A stretch of 64,000 nt of DNA, from assembly GCF_004331685.1 (NCBI RefSeq), contig NZ_SJSM01000005.1, positions 124,001 to 188,000 on the forward strand. The letters are read 5' to 3'. Origin of the DNA: Pedobacter hiemivivus. Its GTDB lineage: Bacteria; Bacteroidota; Bacteroidia; Sphingobacteriales; Sphingobacteriaceae. Both the position numbers and the translations under genes were made by a program. Shown in pieces: positions 26,741 to 36,400 of the stretch; the stretch's first letter is position 1; each line of letters begins with the position of its first letter. A model generated the notes under the pieces. The model was not told where the DNA came from. It saw nothing but the letters and a program-made list of their open reading frames with translations, and did not search any database.

Positions 26741-27913
26741 TTATGGCATAACGGTAATCCTCCTTCCTTCAACTTTAAAATGTACAGTATTGGTAGATTG
26801 CAGTACGTCTAATATTTTCGAGACGTGCGCAAAGCGGGGCACGCTTCCCGAGAAGTCTTTATTGGTCATCTGACCATCGTAAATGATTTCCACATCATAC
26901 CACCTGGCCAGTTTGCGCATCAGATCTTTAATATTCTCATTGCTGAACTTAAATTTTCCATTTTTCCACGCAACGGCTTCTTCGGTATCCGTCTCCTTAA
27001 CCAATATGCTATTGCCTGAGTTTACGGCCTCTTCGCCCGGTTTAAGTAAAGTGCTGTGGTTAATGTTTACACTTCCTTCCAGTAAGGTAGTGCTGGTCAT
27101 ATTGTCGTCGCTATATGCACAAATGTTAAAGTGGGTACCTAAAACTTCCACTTCCTGTTTATCGGTAACGACGAAAAATGGCACACGCCTAGTTTTTCTA
27201 TCTCTGGTATTTATTTCCTGTTCTAGTTTTGTGACTTCAAAATACCCTTCACCGATCAGTGTCACCCTACGTTCTTCCAGTCCGGCAAAACTTGCAGGGA
27301 ATTTTAAGGAGGACATCGCATTGAGCCATACGTTTGTACCATCTGGCAATTTAACCTGGTATTGTCCGCCGGCGGGAGTGGATATGGTATTGTATACTGC
27401 TGCTTTGGAAGTAGCATTGCTGGAGGGATTTACTTCGTAAACCAACTGCCCATCTGTAGTTTTAGTGATCTTAATTCCAGATTGACTGGCAATTTCTCCC
27501 TGGGCAGCATCGTCGAGCGCTATTTTTGAACCATCGGCCAGCGTAAGAATTGCTTTATTTTTACCCGGGGCAATATCATTGGCATAGAAGTTTGCAGATC
27601 GGGACTGATAATTATTGTAAAATAGCAGGGCCGCTGAGCAGGAAATCAATAAAATGGCTGCAGCGATAAGCCTTTTTGGCCAGACTTTTTTTACAGGCAC
27701 TTCGACCTGGTCATTGGCAGCGTTGATCTTTTCCGTTAACCCGGATAGCGATTTTTCAAGGGAGCCACGCAGCTGAGCAGTATCACCGTTATAAAACTCC
27801 TGATCAGTAACGCTGTATTTTTCGTACCATTGCGTTACCAGTTCTTTTTGAGTAGGTGAACACGCTCCTTTAAGGTAAAGATCAATTAACTCTGATATTT
27901 CTTCGGCGGACAT
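26741..27913 (-). CDS. FecR-family anti-sigma/signal transducer (locus A)
   Basis: A 390-residue inner-membrane protein. The cytoplasmic N-terminal part (ISELIDLYLKGACSPTQKEL, residues 5-25) is the sigma-binding region, a membrane helix spans about 87-105, and the periplasmic part has the FecR domain (TPAGGQYQVKLPDGTNVWLN, VEVLGTHFNICAYSDD) and C-terminal DUF4974 (LARWYDVEIIYDGQ, VEGRRITVMP). It should hold the divergent sigma factor inactive until SusC reports ligand. The sigma gene is on the opposite strand, an arrangement unlike loci B and C. Confidence 0.94.
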   Translation of the reverse strand: MSAEEISELIDLYLKGACSPTQKELVTQWYEKYSVTDQEFYNGDTAQLRGSLEKSLSGLTEKINAANDQVEVPVKKVWPKRLIAAAILLISCSAALLFYNNYQSRSANFYANDIAPGKNKAILTLADGSKIALDDAAQGEIASQSGIKITKTTDGQLVYEVNPSSNATSKAAVYNTISTPAGGQYQVKLPDGTNVWLNAMSSLKFPASFAGLEERRVTLIGEGYFEVTKLEQEINTRDRKTRRVPFFVVTDKQEVEVLGTHFNICAYSDDNMTSTTLLEGSVNINHSTLLKPGEEAVNSGNSILVKETDTEEAVAWKNGKFKFSNENIKDLMRKLARWYDVEIIYDGQMTNKDFSGSVPRFAHVSKILDVLQSTNTVHFKVEGRRITVMP

Positions 27914-28120
27914 ATTTAGTGCTTATATGTAGGTATTGCATCAGAATGATTCTACCGCCAGTCCTTTAAGAAATATTTTATTTTTTTTATAATTAATGCA
28001 GTTTTCAGATATTATACTGGATGATTTTACATTATTTTGGAGACAATTAAATAATATAATTAAGTTTACCCTTGGGGAATATGTATCATCAGACCTTTTA
28101 GCGAATATTCAGACCAGGAT

Positions 28121-28687
28121 TTGCTTGAACAGTTAAAATCAAGCAACAGCAAAGCCCTCGAGGCATTGTATGAGTTATATTATGTGCAATTGTGCCAAAT
28201 TGCATTCAGAAAACTGGGGGATGAAGCACTCGTAGAAGAATTGGTTCAGGACGTATTTTTGAACCTTTGGATAAAACGAAAAGAGCTGGACGCCAATGGA
28301 AGTTTATTTGCCTATTTATATGCTACTTTAAGAAATAGGGCATTGCATGAAATACGGGCCAGAATAATCAAAGAACGACATTATTTGCACATAGCAGAAC
28401 TGGGTAAAGGCCATCTGCCCGACCCGGAAGATGATTATGTGGCCAAAGAAACCGAGCTTAAGGTGATGAAGGTGATTGAAAGTTTACCAGCCCAATGCCG
28501 TGAGGCCTTCAGGTTATCAAGGGAGGAACAGCTTTCCTATAAAGCCATTGCAGCACGAATGAATATTTCTGTAAACACGGTAGAGAAACATATCGGAAAG
28601 GCACTTAAGATACTTAAACGGGAACTGAAAGATTACGATGCGCCCGTAATCACGATCATAGGACTTCTAGCACTGTATAAACTTTAA
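28121..28687 (+). CDS. ECF sigma factor of locus A with an apparent +1 frameshift at its start
   Basis: A sigma-70 family ECF factor; region 2 (FRKLGDEALVEELVQDVFLN), region 4 (LPAQCREAFRLSREEQLSYK and IAARMNISVNTVEKHIGKAL). The frame has no ATG; TTG at 28121 is the only candidate and would delete conserved N-terminal residues. In another frame an ATG at 28081, preceded by GGGGA, reads MYHQTF and hits TAG; a +1 slip at TTTT would continue as SEYSDQDLLEQL, matching the YTDQEL start of the other sigma factors here. So the gene is either mutated, expressed by re-initiation, or uses +1 frameshifting. It is divergent to FecR of locus A. Confidence 0.85.
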   Translation: MLEQLKSSNSKALEALYELYYVQLCQIAFRKLGDEALVEELVQDVFLNLWIKRKELDANGSLFAYLYATLRNRALHEIRARIIKERHYLHIAELGKGHLPDPEDDYVAKETELKVMKVIESLPAQCREAFRLSREEQLSYKAIAARMNISVNTVEKHIGKALKILKRELKDYDAPVITIIGLLALYKL

Positions 28688-28731
28688 AGAGTTTGTAAAT
28701 CACTGAAAAAACAGATCATTACAAACTCTTC
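28686..28731. terminator. bidirectional terminator between loci A and B
   Basis: Perfect 12-bp arms AAGAGTTTGTAA (28687-28698) and TTACAAACTCTT (28719-28730) with a 20-nt loop, between the convergent sigma gene (stop at 28687) and the last TlpA gene of locus B (stop at 28742). The left arm overlaps the sigma stop codon. Confidence 0.75.
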
Positions 28732-28741
28732 ATTTTGGTTT

Positions 28742-29875
28742 TTATTTTATAAAAGCCGCAATTTTCTGGTCTACATCCTCTCCTCTTAAGTTCTTCGCTA
28801 CAATAATTCCTTCCGGATTAATCAGGAAGTTCTGTGGTATGGCACTAATACCGTATTTTACCGCAATCTCTGTATTAAACCCTTTAAGGTCGCTCACCTG
28901 GATCCATGGCATACCATCATGCTTCACCGCATTCAGCCAGGCCGCCTTGGTTTCATCCAGAGAAATACCTACAATTTCAAAACCTTTAGATTTCAACTGG
29001 GTATAGGCTTTTAACAAATGTGGATTCTCTGCGCGACATGGCACACACCAACTTGCCCAGAAGTCAACCAATACATATTTGCCTCTCAATGATGATAATT
29101 TAAACGCATTGCCCTTATCGTCTGTTTGTGTAAAATCTATTGCTTTTCCAATGGATATTTGCTTTGCCTTGTCATATTTAGCTGTTAACCTTTGTCCTGT
29201 AAAACTAGCCAACACCTTTGGGCTAAGTATCTTGTAATAAGGCTCAAAAGTCGTAGGGTCAATAACAGCTGTCTTATTTTCGCTAATGAGGTCGATTGTT
29301 ACATAGGAATCGGGGTGGCTGAAAATAAAGGAATCCAAAGCTGCTTCTATTTTAGCATGTACAGGTCTTGCTTCTGCCTGGATGGTTTTAATTGCCACGG
29401 TATCTTTTACTTTAGCATAGTAAACTTTGGTAAAGCGCTGTGTGATATCCTTGAAATAGGTCAGCAATGCTGATGTTTTAGCCGTGTAGTCCAGAAAATC
29501 CTTCTGAGCCTGGCCTCCGGTAATGCTTGCATTGACCATACTGTCTGCCGCAACAACCTGGTACTTACCCTTCTCCAGGTAAAATTCTTTATAGTCCGAT
29601 TGGCCACGTTTCCGCGTGGTGTCTTTTTTCAAAGGCACCAATGATAAGTAAGCTTTATTTGCAAAAGCTGTTGTACCGCTCAGCGCAAACTTACCATTTT
29701 TCACTACTGCGCTATCCTTTGCGTCTTTTCCTTCGCTGTTTTTGTAACTCAGCATCACCATCTTGTCTGCACCGGCTTTGGATAGTTTCCCGGCTATTTC
29801 AAATTTATCCTGTGCCATACAGAAACTGGCAGGCAATATCAAAAGTGCACCGATAATTGTTTTTATGTTCATCAT
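28742..29875 (-). CDS. TlpA-family thiol-disulfide oxidoreductase with CVPC site (locus B, second copy)
   Basis: A 377-residue exported protein (signal MMNIKTIIGALLILPASFCMAQ). The N-terminal DUF4369 beta domain (FEIAGKLSKAGADKMVMLSY) is followed by a helical linker and a C-terminal thioredoxin domain: IDFTQTDDKGNAFKLSSLRG, FWASWCVPCR, GISAIPQNFLINPEG. The redox pair is CVPC, unlike the CGPC of the copy just upstream; the residues between the cysteines set redox potential, so the two may act at different potentials. It is the last gene of locus B, ending at the bidirectional terminator. Confidence 0.92.
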   Translation of the reverse strand: MMNIKTIIGALLILPASFCMAQDKFEIAGKLSKAGADKMVMLSYKNSEGKDAKDSAVVKNGKFALSGTTAFANKAYLSLVPLKKDTTRKRGQSDYKEFYLEKGKYQVVAADSMVNASITGGQAQKDFLDYTAKTSALLTYFKDITQRFTKVYYAKVKDTVAIKTIQAEARPVHAKIEAALDSFIFSHPDSYVTIDLISENKTAVIDPTTFEPYYKILSPKVLASFTGQRLTAKYDKAKQISIGKAIDFTQTDDKGNAFKLSSLRGKYVLVDFWASWCVPCRAENPHLLKAYTQLKSKGFEIVGISLDETKAAWLNAVKHDGMPWIQVSDLKGFNTEIAVKYGISAIPQNFLINPEGIIVAKNLRGEDVDQKIAAFIK

Positions 29876-29915
29876 TCTTTTATCATATTAATTTTTGAAG
29901 ATTACTTCCGTCAGT

Positions 29916-31052
29916 CTATTTAATCAATTCCTTCAATTTCTCCGTCAATGCCTCACCCCTCAGATTTTTCCCGATAATCATTCCGTTCGGATCGATCAGC
30001 AGATTTTGAGGTACTGAATTGATACCATACATCACAGCTACCTCATTTTTCCAGCCTTTCAGGTCGCTCACTTGGATCCATGGCAATCCGTCTTTTTTAA
30101 CCGCTTCCGCCCAGACTGCTTTACCACCCGGATAATCAAGCGATACGCCTACTATCTCAAAGTTCTTGCCTTTCAATTCGTTGTAAGCCTTTACTACATT
30201 CGGGTTTTCGGCCCTGCAAGGGCCGCACCAGCTTGCCCAGAAATCAACCAATACATATTTGCCTCTTAAAGAAGACAGTGTAAATGGATTACCATTCAGG
30301 TCATTCTGCGTAAAATCGGTTGCTTTGGCACCGGTCTGGCGTCTCTTCCCAATTTCCAATTTCTCTATAGTGCGTTTACCAAGCGGAGAAGTTTTTAAAC
30401 TGGCCGAAAACCGGTTAAATAAGGGCTCCTCCTTTGCAGGATCAAATTTACTGTCAAGCACATACATATTAAACGTATAAAGCCCCATAAAAGAGTTTAA
30501 ATGGTCTTTTGCAAACTTCAGATTGATATCCTTATTCGTAGCCACCAATTTTTGTATGCTATCTCCAGCCATTTTACGTTCTTCTGAGGATTTTACATAA
30601 GCTCCATCAGCAGATTTTTTCCCGAATTCGTTTTGCAGTTTTACGATTTTAGCGGTAACGGGTTTGATCATTGCCTCCCTTTCCCGGTTTTCTCTGTCGG
30701 ATATAGAGCCAGTGATGGTTGCATTTTCGACAGCATCGTTACCAACAATTGAAATATTGGAGTTTTCAATAAAAAACCCCTGCGAATCCCGTTGGTTCCC
30801 CGCATCCGGGGCACCCTTACGCCGAACTGCTATAATTGCACCCTGCGGTTCCTCTACACTTCCTGTAAAGCGAAACTTTCCTTCTTTGATATCAGCAGAA
30901 TCGATTTCCTTCCATGCATTGTTTTTCAAAAGAACCAGGTAAGCTTTGGCCGGACTTTTTACAGCGGGCAGTTGACCTGAAATGGTGTAGCTTTTTTGAG
31001 CTGCTACCACAAAAGGCAGCAGCATCAAAATTGAAAATATTGATTTTTTCAT
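29916..31052 (-). CDS. TlpA-family thiol-disulfide oxidoreductase with CGPC site (locus B, first copy)
   Basis: A 378-residue exported protein with signal MKKSIFSILMLLPFVVAAQ, an N-terminal DUF4369 domain (YTISGQLPAVKSPAKAYLVL), a helical linker and a C-terminal TlpA domain (TDFTQNDLNGNPFTLSSLRG, FWASWCGPCR, GINSVPQNLLIDPNG). It is clearly paralogous to the following gene (40 nt apart), sharing most of the thioredoxin domain, which suggests tandem duplication. It lies 32 nt after the DUF1735-like lipoprotein gene. Confidence 0.92.
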   Translation of the reverse strand: MKKSIFSILMLLPFVVAAQKSYTISGQLPAVKSPAKAYLVLLKNNAWKEIDSADIKEGKFRFTGSVEEPQGAIIAVRRKGAPDAGNQRDSQGFFIENSNISIVGNDAVENATITGSISDRENREREAMIKPVTAKIVKLQNEFGKKSADGAYVKSSEERKMAGDSIQKLVATNKDINLKFAKDHLNSFMGLYTFNMYVLDSKFDPAKEEPLFNRFSASLKTSPLGKRTIEKLEIGKRRQTGAKATDFTQNDLNGNPFTLSSLRGKYVLVDFWASWCGPCRAENPNVVKAYNELKGKNFEIVGVSLDYPGGKAVWAEAVKKDGLPWIQVSDLKGWKNEVAVMYGINSVPQNLLIDPNGMIIGKNLRGEALTEKLKELIK

Positions 31053-31084
31053 TTTTAATTATATATATAACGAGTTGCCATAGT

Positions 31085-32056
31085 TTAATTCAACAACAAA
31101 ATCCCGCCCACAAAACATATGTTGTAAGTGATTGTCGCTGAGGCTACATATGGATTTGCAGCCAAAACGGTGAAGCGTAAATACCTGGCCGTAGTTAATG
31201 AAGGGAAATTTATAGTGTGCACTCTTGCGGTATTGTTGACATTTATCGCATATGTACCTTTATCTACCCAGGTTATGTTATCTAAACTCGTTTCCACTTT
31301 AGCAGAAGTTGTCTGGGCTCCATTGGCAGCGGTTAAACCTGTCGGGAAGAAATAGTCTAATCCAGAAAAGGTAACGTTCCTTGCAAAATCAATATTCACC
31401 CATTGCGGCAACGGCACGGTATTGGAACTTGCCCAGAAGGTTGTCCCTGTAGCCGCATCCACTGCTCTGAGCGCTGTATTAGCTCCAAATACGGAAGACG
31501 CGGTGGCTCCGAGGGTGAACCCCGTATGGCTCACATACCGTGGTTCTTTTGTGTTAAAAACATAATAAACAACTTTACGTGTCTTTGGATCCTGCGGTAT
31601 ACCATCTATAGATGCGATAGTCAACGGAAGCACATAGGTAGTGAAAGGCTGTAACGTTGTCTGAAAACTAAGATTTAGTACTGCGGCTTCGGAAAGGTTT
31701 GTCCCGGCAGCGATGGCTACCGTTGGTTTATAATAAAGATAACTTCTAGTTGGAAGTAAAAGAGCATTACCGCCATACTTCAGCCTATAGTCAACAATCT
31801 TAGTCGTATCGGCGGCAAAAGTAACATAATGAACATCCGATGCCGTAGTGCCTTGAAGTGCGGCTTTCATTTCCACGCTCACCACCGACACACTTCTGAT
31901 GTCATAATCTCTCGCCACAACATCTGTTGACGCCGGCACATCAAAAGTTACACTACCTTCTGGTAAGGGTTCGCTGCCGGTTTTGTCTTTTTTGCAAGCC
32001 ATAAGCAATAGCACTACCGTGCATATTGCCAATAAATTTAATTTGTATGTCTTCAT
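31085..32056 (-). CDS. DUF1735/discoidin-type surface lipoprotein (locus B)
   Basis: A 323-residue lipoprotein (lipobox LLLMAC, then KKDK). The N-terminal half resembles DUF1735 modules (VTFDVPASTDVVARDYDIRS, FQTTLQPFTTYVLPLTIAS) common in proteins encoded after SusD. The C-terminal half is an F5/8-type (discoidin) domain: ALRAVDAATGTTFWASS, PQWVNIDFARNVTFSGLDY and ARYLRFTVLA. Such lipoproteins serve as extra surface glycan-binding proteins (SGBP-like). It is 15 nt downstream of SusD and thus part of the uptake complex; a carbohydrate ligand is suggested but not proven. Confidence 0.88.
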   Translation of the reverse strand: MKTYKLNLLAICTVVLLLMACKKDKTGSEPLPEGSVTFDVPASTDVVARDYDIRSVSVVSVEMKAALQGTTASDVHYVTFAADTTKIVDYRLKYGGNALLLPTRSYLYYKPTVAIAAGTNLSEAAVLNLSFQTTLQPFTTYVLPLTIASIDGIPQDPKTRKVVYYVFNTKEPRYVSHTGFTLGATASSVFGANTALRAVDAATGTTFWASSNTVPLPQWVNIDFARNVTFSGLDYFFPTGLTAANGAQTTSAKVETSLDNITWVDKGTYAINVNNTARVHTINFPSLTTARYLRFTVLAANPYVASATITYNICFVGGILLLN

Positions 32057-32071
32057 CTCTTAATTTTATAG

Positions 32072-33451
32072 TTATGGATTTTGGGGCATATCCGGGTTAA
32101 AGGCCGTCACCTGAATGGGTATTTGCAGCGTGTATCTAGGGCTGTGTGGCTCAAGTGTGGCAAGAACTGTGTTCTGCGCATTGGTGCGGGTTACTGCTGA
32201 CATCCTGTTTTCCATGTCAAATCTCCGCATATCAAACCAGCGTAGGCTATGGAAAGGCAATTCACGCCTTCTTTCTGCCAGTACTTCAGTAAATACAGCA
32301 TCCAGACTGGTTGAAACGAAATCTCTGCTCTCAACTGGTGTGCCCGTAAGTCTTTTCCTGCGCACCTGATTCAGGTGGCTGAGCGCCGTAGACAGGCTAT
32401 TGGGAGCAGTACTGCGCGCAGCACATTCAGCCGCGATTAAGTACATTTCCTGCACAGTTGTACCGGAATTGGTTAGCTGGAAAGTTGGTGTAACCGCAGC
32501 TGCGTAAAACGCAGTCACCCCTCTTGCGGTACTGGTCCAGCTTGAATATAAGATTGTCCTCCTTGCGTCGTTACTGGCGAACGAACCTTTTAAATCTAAG
32601 GCTATCGGGATACCAGCGGCAGCATATCCCTTGCCGTAAATCGCGTCCGGATGAGACACTACATTCAGCGTGGCGGGAAAGGAAGCAGGAGTGGTATAAT
32701 CAATCATGGTGGCACGGGTATTGGCCAGCGCAAGCTCAGCATAACGCAGCGCTTCACTATATTCCCTTCTGTATAAATAAACGCGTGCCAGCACGCTGTA
32801 TGCGGCAGCTTTAGAGCCACGAAACCTTGCAGTGCTGTTGTCAGCAGGAAGGTTCGGGATAGCGGCATTGATATCATCCAGGATGTGTTTATAAATTTCA
32901 GCTGTCGTAGTTCTTGGCGGAGCTTTCTGACTTACATTGTCTGAAGTTACAAAGGGCACAGCCAAATCGGTGGCTGCGGTTGCCGCGTCGTAGGGCCTGG
33001 CATATTCATTTACCAGGTAAAAATACGAAAACGCACGGCCAAGTAAGGCTTCCGCCTTAAGGCTGTTCTTCTGTGATGCGGTCCCCCCTTCAGCAGCGTC
33101 AATACCTAACAACACCGTATTGTACAGACTAATACGTTTATAATGGTCAGCCCATAAATGGGCGGTTGCTGCCGCGTCATTTGTAAACTGCGGGGCCCAG
33201 GTATAAACGAAGTCAGTAAGCGTAATTGGCGGAGTATTAACGCCTAGGTAATCTATATTATCCGTCATATAATCCAAATAAGGACTACTAATTTCAGTTG
33301 TGAATGTTTGTGCGTTTAACCAAAGGTCAAAGTCATTCGTTGTTTTCAGCAACTGCTTGCCCTTTGGTTCAACATCCAGATATTTATCGCAACCGCTGAA
33401 AATCATGCAGCATAGAAGCAATTGGGCGGCTATATATTTAAATTTCTTCAT
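32072..33451 (-). CDS. RagB/SusD-family lipoprotein (locus B)
   Basis: A 459-residue SusD homologue with lipobox MIFSGC. It has the early region DFDLWLNAQTFTTEIS, the TPR core (KAEALLGRAFSYFYLVNEYA, AAAYSVLARVYLYRREYSEA), and the C-terminal EMYLIAAECAARSTAPNSLS and LAERRRELPFHSLRWFDMRR motifs. It is 11 nt downstream of SusC in locus B. It is clearly diverged from the locus A SusD, so a different ligand is likely. Confidence 0.95.
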   Translation of the reverse strand: MKKFKYIAAQLLLCCMIFSGCDKYLDVEPKGKQLLKTTNDFDLWLNAQTFTTEISSPYLDYMTDNIDYLGVNTPPITLTDFVYTWAPQFTNDAAATAHLWADHYKRISLYNTVLLGIDAAEGGTASQKNSLKAEALLGRAFSYFYLVNEYARPYDAATAATDLAVPFVTSDNVSQKAPPRTTTAEIYKHILDDINAAIPNLPADNSTARFRGSKAAAYSVLARVYLYRREYSEALRYAELALANTRATMIDYTTPASFPATLNVVSHPDAIYGKGYAAAGIPIALDLKGSFASNDARRTILYSSWTSTARGVTAFYAAAVTPTFQLTNSGTTVQEMYLIAAECAARSTAPNSLSTALSHLNQVRRKRLTGTPVESRDFVSTSLDAVFTEVLAERRRELPFHSLRWFDMRRFDMENRMSAVTRTNAQNTVLATLEPHSPRYTLQIPIQVTAFNPDMPQNP

Positions 33452-33462
33452 CAGTGTAAATT

Positions 33463-36400
33463 TTAAAAATTAGTGAACAAACCAAGCGTATACGTAGGGG
33501 TTAAATACGATTTGGCATAGCTTCCCGTAGCCATACTAAAGTTATAGCGGTTAAATCCGACAGAGTACAAGTTTGAAGCCTGGGCTTTGATCTCAAAGTT
33601 CTTAAAGCCGGCCTTTTTTATGAAATTAACATCATTTAAGCGGTACGAAACTGTCACATCACCTAGCGTCATGTAATCACCGCTAACCACATAGTTGCTA
33701 TTGTAACGGTACGCCAATCCCGGAGCAAAGCTATTCAGGTCAGTTAAGTTTGGAATATCTGTTTTCGCCTCATCACCGGCAACCCTCCAAAAGTTATTTG
33801 ACCCTAGCAAAGGTCTGGTCTCTGCCGGTGTAGGTCTTGGCACCCGTACTTTAAAACCACCATAATAGTTGATCATCGCGAAGAAATAAAAATCGCCTAC
33901 ATCAACCCGGTTACTTAGTCCACCGCTAATAGTCGGAATGGTTGTTCCCGAATACTGTACCAGTCCTGAATTCTTATCCGACATCGCGGTAACTAAAGGC
34001 GTTCCAGTCGTACTGGTGTTTACAACATATGACGCCCCGTTCTGATCGTAAATAATCGGATGACCTTCATTATTGAGTCCACGTGTATCATAGGAAAACA
34101 TAGCACCTACCGGATAACCACTTACATAACCCAGTAAATCAAGAATCTGCGGATCATAGCGTCCCGTTCTATACACATCAAGTACCTTGCTGTTATTTTT
34201 GGCGACCACAATACCTGTATTCCAGTTAAAGTTTTTAGTGGATATCCAATCTGTTTTCAGGCTAAACTCTAAACCATTATTTCTGATGGTGGCATAATTA
34301 ACCAAAGCGGAGCTTGCGCCAAGCGTCGGGTCAATACTGGAATTACCCATCACATCGGTTGTTTTTTTGGTGTAATATTCAAGACTACCAGTGATATTTT
34401 TGAAGATATCATAATCAAGCCCAAAGTTTAAGTTTTCAGTCTGTTCCCACCGAAGGCCTGTATTGGCATTCGAGAATAAGACCAGCGATGGAAGTGTAGG
34501 TGTATTCTGTGTATTGTTCTGTGCCTGGGCGATTACCTGCGGAAGCGAAAGCTTGGCTACATTTCCATTAAATCCGTAAGCAGCGCGTAGTTTCAACTGG
34601 TGAAGCCAGTTGATATCATTCATAAAATCTTCCTTATGAATGTTCCAGGCTGCACCTAATGACCATAGTGGTTTGTACTTATATTTCGGATCACTACCAA
34701 AAAGGTTTGATTGGTCAATGCGGATACTTCCTGATAAGGAATAGGTATCTTTAAAGGAATAGACAATATTAGAAAAAGCCGATACATAACGGTCGTCATC
34801 ATAGGTCTGGTTAAATAATGTATTCAAAGCCTCAAGTGGATTAGAAGTAACTAAGGTGCCTCTAACTCCCGTTACACCGTTAATTATAGAAGCGTAATCT
34901 ACAGGCTGATGCAGCAAACTCTGATCATTATAACCAAAATATGAGGCTAAATTACTTTTATTTAATACGCGGCGCATTTCAGCACCTGCTATACCATTTA
35001 GGGAATGGTTACCAATTCTTTTATTATAATTTAATTGCGTCCGTGCGGTATAACCAGTTGAACTGGTATTCTGCTGACGCAGGAAATCCCCGTCAGGAAG
35101 ATTCCTTTTGAATACCAATGAAGGGTTAGCGGTAGTAGGCGTAACCGTGTAGGTATTAACCATGGCGTTCACTTCATTCGAACCCTGGGCGGCCAGGTGC
35201 CTGAACTCTGTACAGGACGTTTCATATACCCCGCCGAACAACAGGTTAAATCCTTTTCCAATGTTATAGTTAAAATTGGCAATGGTCTTGTAATTCAGCG
35301 TCCGCGTTTTATTGCTTACTTTATTCGCTTCAATTAGTGAGTAATAATTTTGGTCTAAAAAGCCTTGCGACAGCAGTACATTATTATATACCGGTGCGTA
35401 GCTTTTTGAAATGATTGCGGCAGGGTTACCGTTTACATCTTCATAGCGTTCATAGCCAGCAAACTCAGCAGCCCCCGGTATCGGAGCACTGTTAGCACGA
35501 TTTTCCTGGTATTCTGTGATCAGTTCCAAGCTCAGTCGTTTCGCCAGTTTAAGGGTAGTTCGGCCTGTCAGTTGAAATCTATTGTTGTCATTCAGGATCG
35601 CGTTATTACGGTTCCCCGTATAATTTGCCGTGATGTAATATAGTGCGTCTGGCACGCCACCTGAAATGTTCAAGGTATTTGTCTGCGAAACTGCCGTTCT
35701 TTGGAATAAGCGACTGTAATCCTCAAGATTGTCATAGTTAGCCAGTTCCGCAAAAGAGCTTTCCGCCTGTGCAGGTGTAATAATGCCGGCGACAAGCTGA
35801 GCCTGGATATAGTAAGGGATAGAACGACCTATATTACCTCCTGTTATTGGTCCTGGCGCAAATAAGGCATTCCAGCTGGATGGATTAACAATTAACGCTT
35901 GTCTTTCACGTGTATAACTGGCATTGATGCCCGACGCCTCCGGATCCCAACGGTAGCGGCTGTAATTTTCTTCTGGTGTAAGGCCCAATGTGCTCCTGAA
36001 ATTGAACTGTGCGGCACCGGGCGTGGCTTGCTTACGCTCAATGATGATCACACCATTAGATGCCCTCACTCCGTATACCGTAGCAGAGGCGGCGTCTTTA
36101 AGAATCGTCACCGATTTGATTTCATTCGGATCTATCATATCCAGTGTCAGTTCTGTCGGGTAACCATCCACTACAATTAACGGACTTTGGTTAGCCGACA
36201 TCGTAGAAATACCCCGGATATTGAACAAAGGCCTGGTAGTTTCTCCAACGCCAGGAGTAGTACTGGTAAACTGTACGCTGTTATTAATCATCAATCCCGG
36301 CAACCTGTTTACCAAACCATCAAGGAAATTGGAACTTACCCTGGACTCATACTCTTTGGTACCGATCTGCGCAACAGCGCCCGTACTCTGTTCAGGCTTA

